A program made the translations under genes and the position numbers. Positions 1 to 9,138 of a stretch of DNA of 64,000 nt are shown here, one piece after another. Position 1 is the stretch's first letter, and every line of letters begins with the position of its first letter. Source of the stretch: Lysobacter arvi (lineage in GTDB: Bacteria; Pseudomonadota; Gammaproteobacteria; Xanthomonadales; Xanthomonadaceae); assembly GCA_031216755.1 (NCBI GenBank), contig JARUHG010000002.1, positions 248,001 through 312,000 on the forward strand, written 5' to 3'. Below the pieces are notes generated by a model. That model was not told where the DNA came from, searched no databases, and worked only from the letters and a program-made list of their open reading frames with translations.

Positions 1-1
1 C

Positions 2-232
2 CTGATAGGCAGCGCCGATTCGGCCGGGCACACCACCGCGCTGTCCATGGACCTGGAACGCGCCGTCGCCAGCCTGCCGCCGCGCGCCCGCGCGGTGCTG
101 GTCCTGTACGACGTGGAAGGCTGGAAGCACGAGGAGATCGCCGCCGAACTCGGCATGGCGGTCGGCAGTTCGAAAGCGCAATTGCACCGCGCGCGCAACC
201 TGCTGCGCGACCGGTTGGAGGCACACGCATGA
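2..232 (+). CDS. RNA polymerase ECF sigma factor, C-terminal part (5' end outside window)
   Basis: Only the last 76 residues are in the window and the reading frame is open at the left edge. The visible part is sigma region 4: a helix ending in LPPRARAVLVLYDVEGW, then a helix-turn-helix (HEEIAAELGMAVGSSKAQLH) that would contact the -35 element, and a basic C-terminal helix (RARNLLRDRL). This spacing is typical of extracytoplasmic-function sigma-70 factors. The stop overlaps the start of the next gene (ATGA), and that gene looks like a membrane anti-sigma factor, so the pair is probably a translationally coupled sigma/anti-sigma unit. The subfamily and signal cannot be told from this fragment. 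Confidence 0.9.
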   Translation: MIGSADSAGHTTALSMDLERAVASLPPRARAVLVLYDVEGWKHEEIAAELGMAVGSSKAQLHRARNLLRDRLEAHA

Positions 233-750
233 ACACGAACCACTCCGACAACACCCCCCGCGACGAGTTGCCCGACGCGCTGCGCTGGCAGCTCCGGGCG
301 ATGCGCCGCGACCAGGAACCCGAACGCGACCTGTGGGCCGGCATCGCCGAGCGCATCCAGGCGCAGCCTCGACAGGCCGAGCCGCCGCGACGCCGCTGGA
401 TCGCGCCGGTGGCGATGGCCGCGACGCTGGTGTTCGCCGTCGGCCTCGTCGGCCTGTGGCGCATCGGCGGCCAGGTCCCTGTGGGGCCGGGTGCCGGTCC
501 GGCCCAGGGCGAAACCCTGGTGCAGCTGGAAGCCCAGGGCATGACCCGCCAGTACCAGGCCGCGATGATCGAAGTCGGCCCCGGACGTCCGCCCGCGGAA
601 CTGCAGCCGGCCTTCGACGAACTCGACCGCAATGCCGCGCTGATCCTCGATGCGCTGGCGCACGATCCGGACTCGCGCCTGCTGCTGGAGCAGCTGCGCA
701 AGACGTACGCGCGCCGACTCGCCCTTGCGCAACGCGTCGCGTACGCCTGA
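229..750 (+). CDS. Putative anti-sigma factor, single-pass membrane protein
   Basis: A 173-residue protein whose ATG overlaps the stop of the sigma-factor gene by four bases. It has an acidic and basic cytoplasmic N-terminus (about 1-54), one hydrophobic segment at about 58-78 preceded by arginines (positive-inside anchor), and a periplasmic C-terminus rich in helices. No Cys/His zinc motif of the ZAS anti-sigma type is visible. The anti-sigma role is inferred from topology and the coupling to an ECF sigma gene, not from a recognised domain. A short proline/glycine linker follows the membrane segment. The C-terminal part could be the sensing region. Confidence 0.6.
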   Translation: MNTNHSDNTPRDELPDALRWQLRAMRRDQEPERDLWAGIAERIQAQPRQAEPPRRRWIAPVAMAATLVFAVGLVGLWRIGGQVPVGPGAGPAQGETLVQLEAQGMTRQYQAAMIEVGPGRPPAELQPAFDELDRNAALILDALAHDPDSRLLLEQLRKTYARRLALAQRVAYA

Positions 751-823
751 CGGTGTTCCTCACGTGCCCGATCGCATTGCCTCCAACACCCAAGAACCGA
801 AGCCTGATTCCCGGAGAACGTCC

Positions 824-1738
824 ATGACCCGCGCCCACATCCAACGCCTCGCATTCGGCCTGGCCCTGCTGACGGCGCACGGCGCCTTCGCCGCCACGCC
901 GATCAACGAGACGCGTCCGCTGGACCCGCGTGGCCGGGTCGAGATCGAAAACGTGAAGGGCAGCGTCCAGGTGCGCGCCTGGGACAAGCCGGAAGTGAAG
1001 ATCGAAGGCAGCCTGGGCGAAGGCGTGGAGCGCCTGGAGATCGACGGCGACCGCGAGCACCTGAGCATCCGCGTGAAGTATCCGAACCGCAGCGGGATGG
1101 GCGTGCTCGGCGGCGACAAGAGCGAGCCGACCGACCTGCGCCTGATGGTGCCGATCCGCGCCGATCTCGACGTCGATGTGGTGTCGGCCGACGTCAACGT
1201 CGAAGGCGTGGCGTCGAACGAGCTGTCCGTCGACTCGGTGAGCGGCGAGGTGACCGTCGCCGCCGCGCCGCGCGAAGCGGACTTCGACAGCGTCAGCGGC
1301 GATCTGATGCTCACCGTCAATTCCGGCCGCGTAAGCGCGGAAACCGTCAGCGGCGACCTCAACCTGCGCGGCCGCCTGGACGGCGAGATCCGCGTGGAAA
1401 CCGTGTCGGGCCGCGTCGACGTCACCACGCTCAACACGCGCGTGCAGAAGCTGTCGGGCTCCACGGTGTCGGGCGATATCCGCATCAACACCGCGCTGGC
1501 GAACAACGGCCGCGTCACGTTGGAAACCGTCAGCGGCGACCTGGACCTGACGCTGCCGAAGAGCCTGTCGGCGAACGTGCGGGGCGAGAGCTTCAGCGGC
1601 GATCTCGCCGCCCCGGGCGCGCAGATCAACCGGCCCAAGCACGGCCCGGGTTCCAGCTTCGATCACCGCTACGGCAATGGCGACGGCGATGTGTCGATCG
1701 AGAGTTTCTCCGGCGACGCCACGCTGCGGCTGGAGTGA
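824..1738 (+). CDS. DUF4097 family beta-strand repeat protein, exported
   Basis: The start is taken at ATG 824 because a ribosome site (GGAGAA, 812-817) lies just upstream and the next residues form a signal peptide (hydrophobic LAFGLALLTAHGAFA, cleavage near residue 24). The frame is open further upstream but lacks these signs. The 304-residue product contains about eight repeats ending in SVSGD, TVSGD or SFSGD, each followed by alternating hydrophobic residues. This is the pattern of DUF4097, predicted to fold as a right-handed beta-solenoid. Function is unknown; members often lie next to ECF sigma/anti-sigma genes as here. It is 73 bp downstream of the anti-sigma gene and is followed by a strong terminator, so the three genes probably form one unit. 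Confidence 0.85.
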   Translation: MTRAHIQRLAFGLALLTAHGAFAATPINETRPLDPRGRVEIENVKGSVQVRAWDKPEVKIEGSLGEGVERLEIDGDREHLSIRVKYPNRSGMGVLGGDKSEPTDLRLMVPIRADLDVDVVSADVNVEGVASNELSVDSVSGEVTVAAAPREADFDSVSGDLMLTVNSGRVSAETVSGDLNLRGRLDGEIRVETVSGRVDVTTLNTRVQKLSGSTVSGDIRINTALANNGRVTLETVSGDLDLTLPKSLSANVRGESFSGDLAAPGAQINRPKHGPGSSFDHRYGNGDGDVSIESFSGDATLRLE

Positions 1739-1762
1739 CGGTCGCATCCGTCATCCCATGCG

Positions 1763-1790
1763 AAGGGCCGCCCTGGGGCGGCCCTTTTGT
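1763..1790 (+). terminator. Rho-independent terminator after the sigma/DUF4097 unit
   Basis: A GC-rich stem of about 10 bp (GGGCCGCC with GGCGGCCC) closes a short loop and is followed by TTTTGTTT. It lies 24 bp after the DUF4097 stop and points the same way. Confidence 0.85.
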
Positions 1791-1972
1791 TTGCAGGCGT
1801 GTCGTATCGCGTCGGCGCTGACGGTGGTGCCAGGCGTCTCATGCGATGGTGGATCGACACAGCAGGAAGTTGCGCTTGTCAACCGCGCTGGGCAAGGGCA
1901 ATACGGCAAAAGGCAACCCGAAGTTGTACGGATTTCCCGTCCGCGAAAGATGCTTCCCCGACCGCCGGGATC

Positions 1973-2632
1973 TCAGCCGTTCTTCATGCCGAACCAGCAA
2001 TTGAACGCGATGGTGATTCGCTCGTCGTCGCCGTAGAACGGCATCACCTCGTGCTGCAGCCACGACGGGAACAGCACCAGCTGCCCGGCCTGGAAGCGGA
2101 TGTTCCAGGTGCCGTGGTGATACGGCGCGCGCAGTCGCGCATTGCCGGCGTCAAGGAAGTAGTTGCTGTAGTGATGCGGGTTATGGAACCGCAGGACGCC
2201 CGATTCCGGTCGATCCTCGGGCGTCGTGCCCGGGTCGACGCAGTACACGCCGGACCACGATGCCATCGGATGCGTGTGGTTGATGGTGAAGCCGCCCTTG
2301 CGCGTTACGTGGAACCACGTGTGCGAGAAGATCTGCAGCTGCTTCATTTCGTCGGCGGTGTAGTTGTTCAGATCCGCGATCGTCCGGCCGAGCACGGTCC
2401 AGCAGAAATGACGCAGCTGCTGGATGCACGCCTCCGGCCAGGCGAAGAGATTGAAGTCGCTCTCGAACACGCCTGGTTGCTGCTGCAACGACGGGTTCGG
2501 ATTGGCGTAGCGCGCGCCTTCGCTTTCGCGCGCGAGGATCAGCGAACGAAGTTGGGGATTGAGCGAGGCGGCGTCCGGAAGTACGTCCTGCGCGAAGGGA
2601 ACCGAAAAAACGGGGCTGATCTCGAAGGTCAT
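1973..2632 (-). CDS. Putative 2-oxoglutarate/Fe(II) oxygenase (TIGR02466-like)
   Basis: A 219-residue protein with the layout of the TIGR02466 family of predicted 2OG-Fe(II) dioxygenases. A histidine-rich strand (H119-T-H121-P-M) is followed by a SGVYCVDPG strand. Near the C-terminus comes LVLFPSWLQHEV (H194), then an arginine (R205 in ERITIAFN) that would bind the 2-oxoglutarate carboxylate. H121 and H194 are candidate iron ligands; the acidic ligand is not certain. The first ~90 residues resemble no domain I can name. It lies downstream of the first TonB-dependent receptor on the same strand, but a terminator separates them, so it may have its own promoter. Such proteins are often near receptors in Xanthomonadaceae and Caulobacter; the substrate is unknown. 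Confidence 0.75.
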   Translation of the reverse strand: MTFEISPVFSVPFAQDVLPDAASLNPQLRSLILARESEGARYANPNPSLQQQPGVFESDFNLFAWPEACIQQLRHFCWTVLGRTIADLNNYTADEMKQLQIFSHTWFHVTRKGGFTINHTHPMASWSGVYCVDPGTTPEDRPESGVLRFHNPHHYSNYFLDAGNARLRAPYHHGTWNIRFQAGQLVLFPSWLQHEVMPFYGDDERITIAFNCWFGMKNG

Positions 2633-2689
2633 GCGATCGCTGCAGGCGTCCTGGTTCCGCCGAGTTTAGCCCGCCCGAACGCGCGCCGG

Positions 2690-2720
2690 ACAAAGCGACG
2701 GCCCCGTGCGGGGCCGTCGC
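2690..2720 (-). terminator. Terminator of the first TonB-dependent receptor gene
   Basis: A perfect inverted repeat (GCGACGGCCCC/GGGGCCGTCGC with a 4-nt loop) at 2695-2720, followed on the minus strand by TTTG. It lies 22 bp past the receptor stop codon. The U tract is short. Confidence 0.75.
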
Positions 2721-2742
2721 GAATGCGCCGGGCGAGCCGGGC

Positions 2743-5700
2743 TCAGAACTTCTGCGAATAGCGGAAATAGATGAAACGTCCCGGTACGTCGTACTGCGGG
2801 TCGAAGGAGTTCGCGAACGACGTGAACGCGATCGGCGGGTTCTTGTCGAAGAGGTTGTTGATGCCGAAGGTCACCTTCGCGTTCCACGGCGCGTTCCAGT
2901 AGACGCTCGCGTCGTGGAAGGTCGAGGCGCCGATGTGGTGCTCGTTCGCCGCCACCACCGTGAAGCCGTCGCCGCCCGCCTCGCCGTCCCAGACGCCATT
3001 GCCGTTGACGTCGGTCGGCACGCTGCGGAAGCGGTCGGTGGTCGTGCACAGCCAACCGTAGCCGTAGTCCTCGAACGTCTGGCAGGGCTCGGTCTGGTCG
3101 GAGTAGTAGCGCACGTTCCAGGTCGCGCCCCAGTCGCCCTTCTCCCAGCGCGCCGCCAGGTTGGAACGGATGCGCCAGTAGTTGAGCAGGTTCGGGCCGT
3201 CGTACTCGCCCACGAGGTTGCCGCCTTCGTTGGCGGCCATGCCCGAGCCGACGCCGGGCTCGCGATAGATGTCCTCGCCGTATACGCCGTCGCCGTCCAG
3301 GTCGTTGAGGAATTCGGACAGGTACGTCGTGTCCCAGGTGAAGCTGAACTTGCCCCACGAGGTTTCCGGCAGCCGGTAGCTGACCGTCATGTCCCAGCCC
3401 TCGACCTTGGTGCCGCCGATGTTCACCGTGGTGTTGATCAGCGACAGGATCTCGCCGCCGGGCTGGCGGCTGTAGAGGGCGCAGGTTTCGCCGGTGCCGC
3501 CCGAGTCGATGCACTGCTGGATGATCGGCGCGGCGCCGACCGTGGTGATCGCGTCCTCGATCTTGATCTTCCACCAGTCCAGCGACACGTCCAGGCCCTC
3601 GACGAAGCCCGGGCTGTAGACGAAACCGGCCGTCGTCGACTCGGCCTTTTCCGGCTGCAGGTTCGGATTGCCGCCGACGGTGATGCGGATCTGCGTGTTG
3701 TTCTGCGCATAGCCGCCATCGGGCACGCCTTCGGCCCGGCACTGCGCCTGCGCGGGCGCGGTCTGGTTGCCGAAGTTGGTCTGGTTGCAGGGATCGCTGA
3801 CCTGCGGGAACGAGTCGGCCTGGCCGGCGAACAACTCGGCGATGGACGGCGCGCGGAAGCCTTCCGACCAGTTGCCGCGGATCAGCAGGTCCTCGATCGG
3901 CTTCCAGCGGAAACCGAACTTGCTGTTGAGCGTGTCGCCGAAGTTGCTGTAGTCCGAGTAACGCGTGGCGACCGAGAAATCGAGCAGTTTCGCGCCGGGC
4001 ACGTCCGCGAGCACGGGGATCGCCAGTTCCAGGTACGCCTCGTCGACGGTGTAGCCGCCGCTGGTCGCGGTGCGCGCGTTGCCGGTGGTGTTGCCGGAAT
4101 TGATCAGCGCGTCCGGCGAGTCGTAGCCGTCCTCGCTACGGTGTTCCAGGCCGACCGAGAAGCCCAGCGGGCCGCCGGGGAGATCGAACAGGTCGCCGCC
4201 GATGTTCGCGTAGTAGGTCTTCTGCGTGTAGCTGTATTCGTCGTGCGCCACGAAGGTGGTGTAGTCCAGCATCTCCTGCGTCAGGCTGCCCACGCCACCG
4301 AGCATGTTCATCGGCACGCAGCCGGCGATCGGCGCATCGGGCGTACCGCAGGTCGGAACGCCGTCGGCGTTGATGAACGACGGCCCGAGCGCGTTGCCCA
4401 GCGAGATCACGTTGAACAGGCCGTTGGTGGTGTTGTTGGCCTTGTTGCGTCCGTAGAAGTAGCCCGCCTCCCAGTCGTAGTACTTCTCGGCGAAGTTCAG
4501 CGTGCCCTCGAAGCCGGCGTTCATCGCGAAGGTGCGCACGTCCTGTTCGAACCGGCGACCGCCGGTTTCCACGGCGCGGCGCTGCACCCAGTCGATGTCG
4601 GTACCGAAGGGGTTGTAGATGCTGTCGGCGCTGATGACGACGTTGCCCGCGTTGGTGCCGGCGACTGGCACGCCCAGCGTGATGGGCATCGCCGCCAGCA
4701 ACTGTTCGGACTGGCGCTCGTTGTAGGTCAGCGTGGTCTTGAAGCGGACGTTGTCGGTGATGTCCACCGAGGCGTTGCCGAACACCGAGCGGCGTTCCTG
4801 CGGCGTGAGCAGGTAGTTGTCCGGCGCGAAGTTGTAGATGTCGGCGCTGGTGAAGTTGCGCCACGCCTCCCGCGGCGAGCCCGGATCGTAGGTGAAGCTG
4901 CCGGGCACGTTGGCGGTGAGATCGATCGTGCCGGGCGTCGCGCCGGGGCGGCAACGCGTGGCGGTGTCGGGATCGGTGGGATCGTTGAAGCACTCGCCGA
5001 AACGCACCGAGAAGTTGCCGTTCGGCGTCGTCGAACTGCCGCCCAGCGCCGCGCCGGTGGTGTAGATCGGCTCCTTGGAGATGTAGCGGTCGCCCGCCAT
5101 CACCGGGTCTTCCTTGACGTAGCCGAAGCCCAGCATCACGGCGAAGCGGTCCGTCGTGCTGCCGATGGTGAAGTCGTACGACTGGCGGAAACCATCGCCC
5201 TTGTCGAACACGCCGAGGTACGCATTGGCTTCGGCGCCTTCGAAGTTCTGGCGCAGGATCACGTTGACCACGCCGGCGATCGCGTCGGAACCGTAGATCG
5301 CCGACGCGCCGTCCTTCAGCACTTCCACGCGTTCGACCGCGGCGGTCGGGATCGAGTTGAGGTCGACCTGGCCGCCCAGGCCGGTGCTCGACGCGCCGCC
5401 GACCCAGCGGCGTCCGTTCACCAGCACCAGCGTCCGGTTGGCGCCAAGGTTGCGCAGGCTGACGCCGGTGTCGCCGTTGCCGCCGTTGTTGAACGTGGTG
5501 TTGAGCGTGGAGCCGTTGGCGGTGATGTTCTGGATCACGTCGCCGACGGAGGTGAGGCCCTGCGCGGTGATGTCGTCGCGGCTCAGCGAGAAGATCGGCT
5601 GCGACGTCTCGATGTCGGCCCGCTTGATGCGCGAACCGGTCACTTCGATGCGGTCGAGGGTGGTGGCTTCCTGGTCCGGAGCGGGGGCTGGATCCTGGGC

Positions 5701-5790
5701 CTGTGCCGCACCCATGCCCACCGCGGTGGTCGTGCCCAGGGCTAGCGTCACGCGGATGGCGTCCCGGAGCTTCGTGGTCTGCAGATTCAT
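2743..5790 (-). CDS. TonB-dependent receptor (paralogue 1 of 3)
   Basis: A 1015-residue outer-membrane receptor. The start at 5790 is chosen because a strong ribosome site (GGAGAGAGC) precedes it and a signal peptide follows (MNLQTTKLRDAIRVTLALG..., cleavage after AQAQ near residue 32). Upstream in-frame codons cover the conserved leader. Next come a TonB-box-like stretch (TLDRIEVTGSRIKR), a plug domain (about 50-170, with VERVEVLKDGASAIYGSDAIAGVVN) and a 22-stranded barrel ending in the aromatic FIYFRYSQKF expected for Bam-dependent insertion. It would use TonB-ExbBD energy to import a ligand that cannot be named. It is highly similar to the next gene over most of its length, so the pair arose by tandem duplication. 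Each gene has its own terminator. Confidence 0.95.
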   Translation of the reverse strand: MNLQTTKLRDAIRVTLALGTTTAVGMGAAQAQDPAPAPDQEATTLDRIEVTGSRIKRADIETSQPIFSLSRDDITAQGLTSVGDVIQNITANGSTLNTTFNNGGNGDTGVSLRNLGANRTLVLVNGRRWVGGASSTGLGGQVDLNSIPTAAVERVEVLKDGASAIYGSDAIAGVVNVILRQNFEGAEANAYLGVFDKGDGFRQSYDFTIGSTTDRFAVMLGFGYVKEDPVMAGDRYISKEPIYTTGAALGGSSTTPNGNFSVRFGECFNDPTDPDTATRCRPGATPGTIDLTANVPGSFTYDPGSPREAWRNFTSADIYNFAPDNYLLTPQERRSVFGNASVDITDNVRFKTTLTYNERQSEQLLAAMPITLGVPVAGTNAGNVVISADSIYNPFGTDIDWVQRRAVETGGRRFEQDVRTFAMNAGFEGTLNFAEKYYDWEAGYFYGRNKANNTTNGLFNVISLGNALGPSFINADGVPTCGTPDAPIAGCVPMNMLGGVGSLTQEMLDYTTFVAHDEYSYTQKTYYANIGGDLFDLPGGPLGFSVGLEHRSEDGYDSPDALINSGNTTGNARTATSGGYTVDEAYLELAIPVLADVPGAKLLDFSVATRYSDYSNFGDTLNSKFGFRWKPIEDLLIRGNWSEGFRAPSIAELFAGQADSFPQVSDPCNQTNFGNQTAPAQAQCRAEGVPDGGYAQNNTQIRITVGGNPNLQPEKAESTTAGFVYSPGFVEGLDVSLDWWKIKIEDAITTVGAAPIIQQCIDSGGTGETCALYSRQPGGEILSLINTTVNIGGTKVEGWDMTVSYRLPETSWGKFSFTWDTTYLSEFLNDLDGDGVYGEDIYREPGVGSGMAANEGGNLVGEYDGPNLLNYWRIRSNLAARWEKGDWGATWNVRYYSDQTEPCQTFEDYGYGWLCTTTDRFRSVPTDVNGNGVWDGEAGGDGFTVVAANEHHIGASTFHDASVYWNAPWNAKVTFGINNLFDKNPPIAFTSFANSFDPQYDVPGRFIYFRYSQKF

Positions 5791-5835
5791 CGCTCTCTCC
5801 AAGTCGGTCTTGCGTTGTTTCCAGGGGAAACCCAC

Positions 5836-5925
5836 CGGTGGAGCAAATAACCGCGCCAAGTCCGGCAAGGTCGGGCCCGATGGTAGACCTGAAGAGCGAA
5901 TACTTAAAGTGTTGTTAATCTTCAA
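5836..5925 (-). promoter_or_regulatory. Conserved upstream block of receptor 1
   Basis: Two stretches match the regions ahead of receptors 2 and 3 at nearly the same distance from the start. One is a leader block 46 bp upstream (minus strand CTTGCCG-N3-CTTGGCG). The other is GTTAAT/GTTAAC near 124 bp upstream, followed by CTTTAAGTATTC. On the minus strand TTGAAG and TATTCG are 17 bp apart and could be -35 and -10 elements. Promoter assignment is tentative; the conservation is seen directly. Confidence 0.5.
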
Positions 5926-5965
5926 CAGTATGAACGGGGATTGTTTCATTTCTGAAACGATCTCC

Positions 5966-5995
5966 AAAAAACTACGGCCCCTTTCGGGGCCGTAG
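5966..5995 (-). terminator. Terminator of the second TonB-dependent receptor gene
   Basis: A 10-bp perfect stem (CTACGGCCCC/GGGGCCGTAG) with a 4-nt loop and, on the minus strand, a run of six T. It is 30 bp past the stop of the receptor that ends at 6025. Confidence 0.9.
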
Positions 5996-6024
5996 CGGTC
6001 GTGCAAGTGCTGCTTTCGTGCCGA

Positions 6025-9000
6025 TCAGAACTTCTGCGAGTAGCGGAAGTAGATGAAGCGGCCGGGCAGTTCGTACTGCGGATCGAACGTGTTGGCGAAC
6101 GCGTTGACCACGATCGGCGGGTTCTTGTCGAACAGGTTGTTGACGCCGATGGTCACCTTGGCGTTCCACGGCGCGTTCCAGTACACGCTCACGTCGTGGT
6201 AGGTGGTGGCACCGATGTGGTGCTCCGGAGCCGTTTCCGAGACGATCGAATCGCCACCGGCCGTGCCGTCCCAGACGCCGTTGTTGTTGGTGTCGGTCGG
6301 GACGCCGATGGTGCGGTCGATGTCGGTGCACAGCCACTCGAAGTCGGTGTAGCCGCTGCAGTCTTCGCTCTGGCTCGAGTAGTAGCGCAGGTTCCAGGTG
6401 GCACCGAAATCGCCCATCTCCCAGCGGGTCGCCAGGTTGGAACGGATACGCCACTTGTTGTCGTTCTGTGCGTACTCGCCGACGAGGTTGCCGCCTTCGT
6501 CGTAGTTCAGCGGGGCGCCGATCGCCGGCTCGCGCGTGCGGTCTTCGCCGTACACGCCATCGCCGTCGACGTCGTCACGCTGGTCCGCCAGGTACGTCGT
6601 GTCCCACGTGAAGCTGAACTTGCCCCACGCCGTTTCGGGCAGGCGGTAGCCGATGGTCAGGTCGTAACCTTCCACCTTCGTGCCGCCGATGTTGGTCGTG
6701 GTGTTGAGCAGCGTGTTGATGTTGCCATCGCTACGACGGTCGTACAGGGCGCAGGTCGGGCCCGTGCCGCCGGAGTTGACGCACTGCTCGACGATCGCCT
6801 GGCCACCGATGGTGGTGATCGCGTCTTCCAGCTTGATCTTCCACCAGTCCAGCGAGATGTCGAGGCCTTCGACGAAATGCGGGCTGTAGACGAAGCCGAA
6901 GGTGGTCGACTCCGACTTCTCGGGCTTCAGGTCCGGGTTGCCGCCGACGGTGATGCGGATCTGCTGGCTGTCCTGCTCGTAACCACCGGCCGGAACGCCT
7001 TCGGCCACGCAGCGGGCCTGGGCGATCGGGTTCTGGTCGCCGAACAGATCGGTGCTGCAGGGATCGAGCAGCGTCGGGAACGAGTCGGCCTGGCCGGCGA
7101 ACAGCTCGGAGATGGACGGAGCACGGAAGCCTTCCGACCAGTTACCGCGCACCATCAGGTCTTCGATCGGCTTCCAGCGGAAACCGAACTTGCTGTTGAG
7201 GGTGTCGCCGAAGTTCGAGTAGTCCGAGTAACGCGTGGCCACGGAGAAGTCGAGCAGCTTGGCGAACGGCACATCCGCCAGGACCGGAATGGCCAGTTCG
7301 ACGTAGGCTTCGTCGACCTTGTAACCACCCGAGGTCGCGGTGCGCGCGTTGCCGGTCGTGTTGCCGGAGTTGATCAGCGCGTCCGGCGAGTCGTAACCCT
7401 CTTCGGTGCGGTGTTCCAGGCCGAACGAGAAGCCCAGCGGGCCACCCGGCAGGGCGAACAGGTCGCCGCTGACGTTGGCGTAGTAGTTCTTCTGCGTGTA
7501 GCTGTACTCGTCATGCGCCGTGAAGCTGGCGAAGTCGATCATGTCCTGGGTGATGCCGCCCACGCCGCCGAGCATGTTCATCGGCACGCAGCCGGCGATC
7601 GGGGAAGCGACGGTGCCGCAGGTCGGCGTGCCGTCTGCGGCGATGAACGACGGGCCCAGCGCCTGGGCCAGCGCGCTCAGGTTGAACAGGCCGTACGTGG
7701 TGTTGTTCGCCTTGTTCTGGCCGCGGAAGTAACCGGCTTCCCAGTCGTAGTACTTGTCGCCGAAGTTGAAGGTGCCTTCGAAGCCGGCGTTCATCGCGAA
7801 CGTGCGGACGTCCTGATTGAACGAGCGACCGCCGGTCTCGGTGATGCGGCGGTTGATGCGGCCAATGTCCAGGCCGTCGTTCGGATCGGCCGTGGCCGAA
7901 CCGCCGTACGGGTTGTAGATGCTGTTGCGGCTGATGAAGATGCCCTGGCCGATCGTGGTGGCACCCGGCGCACCGGCCAGGGTCACCGGCATGGCGGCCA
8001 GCAACTGCTCGGACACGCGCTCGTTATAGGTGACCGTGGTCTTGAAGCGGATGTTGTCGGTCACGTCGACCGTCGCGTTACCGAAGACCGAACGACGCTC
8101 CTGCGGCGTGAGCAGGTAGTTCTCGGGAGCGAAGTTGTACGCGTCCACGCCCGGAACGTACGGGCGGGCCGGGGTGCCAGCGCCGTCGTACGTCCACGTG
8201 CCCGGACCGCCGTTGAAGTTCACCTGCGGTGCGGTGTCCGGAATGCCGTCCGGCGTGTTGCCCGGACCGCCGGTCACGTCGCGGCCGTCGGCGAAACGGC
8301 ACTTGCGCAGGGCGGGGTCATAGGTGCCGCTGCAGAGCGAGAAGCGACCGTTCGGACTGGTGCCCGAGCCCAGCGTATTGCCGGTGGTGTAGGTCGGCTC
8401 CTTGGAGATGTAACGGTCGCCGGCCATGACCGGCTCTTCCTTGACGTAGCCGTAGCCCAGCATCGCCGAGAAGCGGTCGCCGCTCGTGCCGATGATGAAG
8501 TCGTACGACTGGCGCGTGCCGTCGCCCTTGTCGTACTGGCCGATGTAGGCGTTGGCTTCGGCGCCTTCGAAGTTGCTGCGCAGGATCACGTTGACCACGC
8601 CGGCGATGGCGTCGGAGCCGTAGATCGTCGAGGCGCCGTCCTTCAGCACTTCGATGCGCTCGACCGCCGCGGTCGGGATCGTGTTGAGGTCGACCGCGCC
8701 GCCCAGGCCGGTGCCACCGACCCAGCGCTTGCCGTTGACCAGCACCAGCGTGCGGTTGGAACCGAGGTTGCGCAGGCTGACGCGCGTCTCGCCGTTGCCG
8801 CCGTTGTTGAACGTGCTGTTGAGCGTCGAACCGTTGGCCGTGATGTTCTGGATCACGTCGCCGACGGAGGTCAGGCCCTGCGCCGTGATGTCGTCGCGGC
8901 TCAGCGAGAAGATCGGCTGCGACGTCTCGATGTCGGCGCGCTTGATGCGCGAACCCGTCACCTCGATGCGGTCGAGGGTCGTGGCTTTTTCGCCTTCCTG

Positions 9001-9093
9001 GGCGAAGGCGACGCCGGTACCGGCCGCCGCGGTGGCGCCCACGGCGAGCGCGAAGGTGATCGCGTCGCGGAGCTGGGTGGTCTTCAAGGTCAT
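6025..9093 (-). CDS. TonB-dependent receptor (paralogue 2 of 3)
   Basis: A 1022-residue receptor. The start at 9093 follows a ribosome site (GGAGAGAG) and opens a signal peptide (MTLKTTQLRDAITFALAVG..., cleavage after AFAQ). The same TonB-box region (TTLDRIEVTGSRIKR), plug and terminal FIYFRYSQKF as receptor 1 are present, and long stretches of plug and barrel are nearly identical to it. Differences cluster in predicted extracellular loops, for example the region around residues 215-260 and the cysteine-bearing loop near 560. Diverged loops in otherwise matching barrels suggest that ligand preference has shifted since duplication. The ligand is unknown. A terminator lies upstream and another downstream, so it is probably transcribed alone. 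Confidence 0.95.
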   Translation of the reverse strand: MTLKTTQLRDAITFALAVGATAAAGTGVAFAQEGEKATTLDRIEVTGSRIKRADIETSQPIFSLSRDDITAQGLTSVGDVIQNITANGSTLNSTFNNGGNGETRVSLRNLGSNRTLVLVNGKRWVGGTGLGGAVDLNTIPTAAVERIEVLKDGASTIYGSDAIAGVVNVILRSNFEGAEANAYIGQYDKGDGTRQSYDFIIGTSGDRFSAMLGYGYVKEEPVMAGDRYISKEPTYTTGNTLGSGTSPNGRFSLCSGTYDPALRKCRFADGRDVTGGPGNTPDGIPDTAPQVNFNGGPGTWTYDGAGTPARPYVPGVDAYNFAPENYLLTPQERRSVFGNATVDVTDNIRFKTTVTYNERVSEQLLAAMPVTLAGAPGATTIGQGIFISRNSIYNPYGGSATADPNDGLDIGRINRRITETGGRSFNQDVRTFAMNAGFEGTFNFGDKYYDWEAGYFRGQNKANNTTYGLFNLSALAQALGPSFIAADGTPTCGTVASPIAGCVPMNMLGGVGGITQDMIDFASFTAHDEYSYTQKNYYANVSGDLFALPGGPLGFSFGLEHRTEEGYDSPDALINSGNTTGNARTATSGGYKVDEAYVELAIPVLADVPFAKLLDFSVATRYSDYSNFGDTLNSKFGFRWKPIEDLMVRGNWSEGFRAPSISELFAGQADSFPTLLDPCSTDLFGDQNPIAQARCVAEGVPAGGYEQDSQQIRITVGGNPDLKPEKSESTTFGFVYSPHFVEGLDISLDWWKIKLEDAITTIGGQAIVEQCVNSGGTGPTCALYDRRSDGNINTLLNTTTNIGGTKVEGYDLTIGYRLPETAWGKFSFTWDTTYLADQRDDVDGDGVYGEDRTREPAIGAPLNYDEGGNLVGEYAQNDNKWRIRSNLATRWEMGDFGATWNLRYYSSQSEDCSGYTDFEWLCTDIDRTIGVPTDTNNNGVWDGTAGGDSIVSETAPEHHIGATTYHDVSVYWNAPWNAKVTIGVNNLFDKNPPIVVNAFANTFDPQYELPGRFIYFRYSQKF

Positions 9094-9138
9094 CTCTCTC
9101 TCCGAAAAACTCAGGGTGGTACTTCCCATGGAGCCCAG

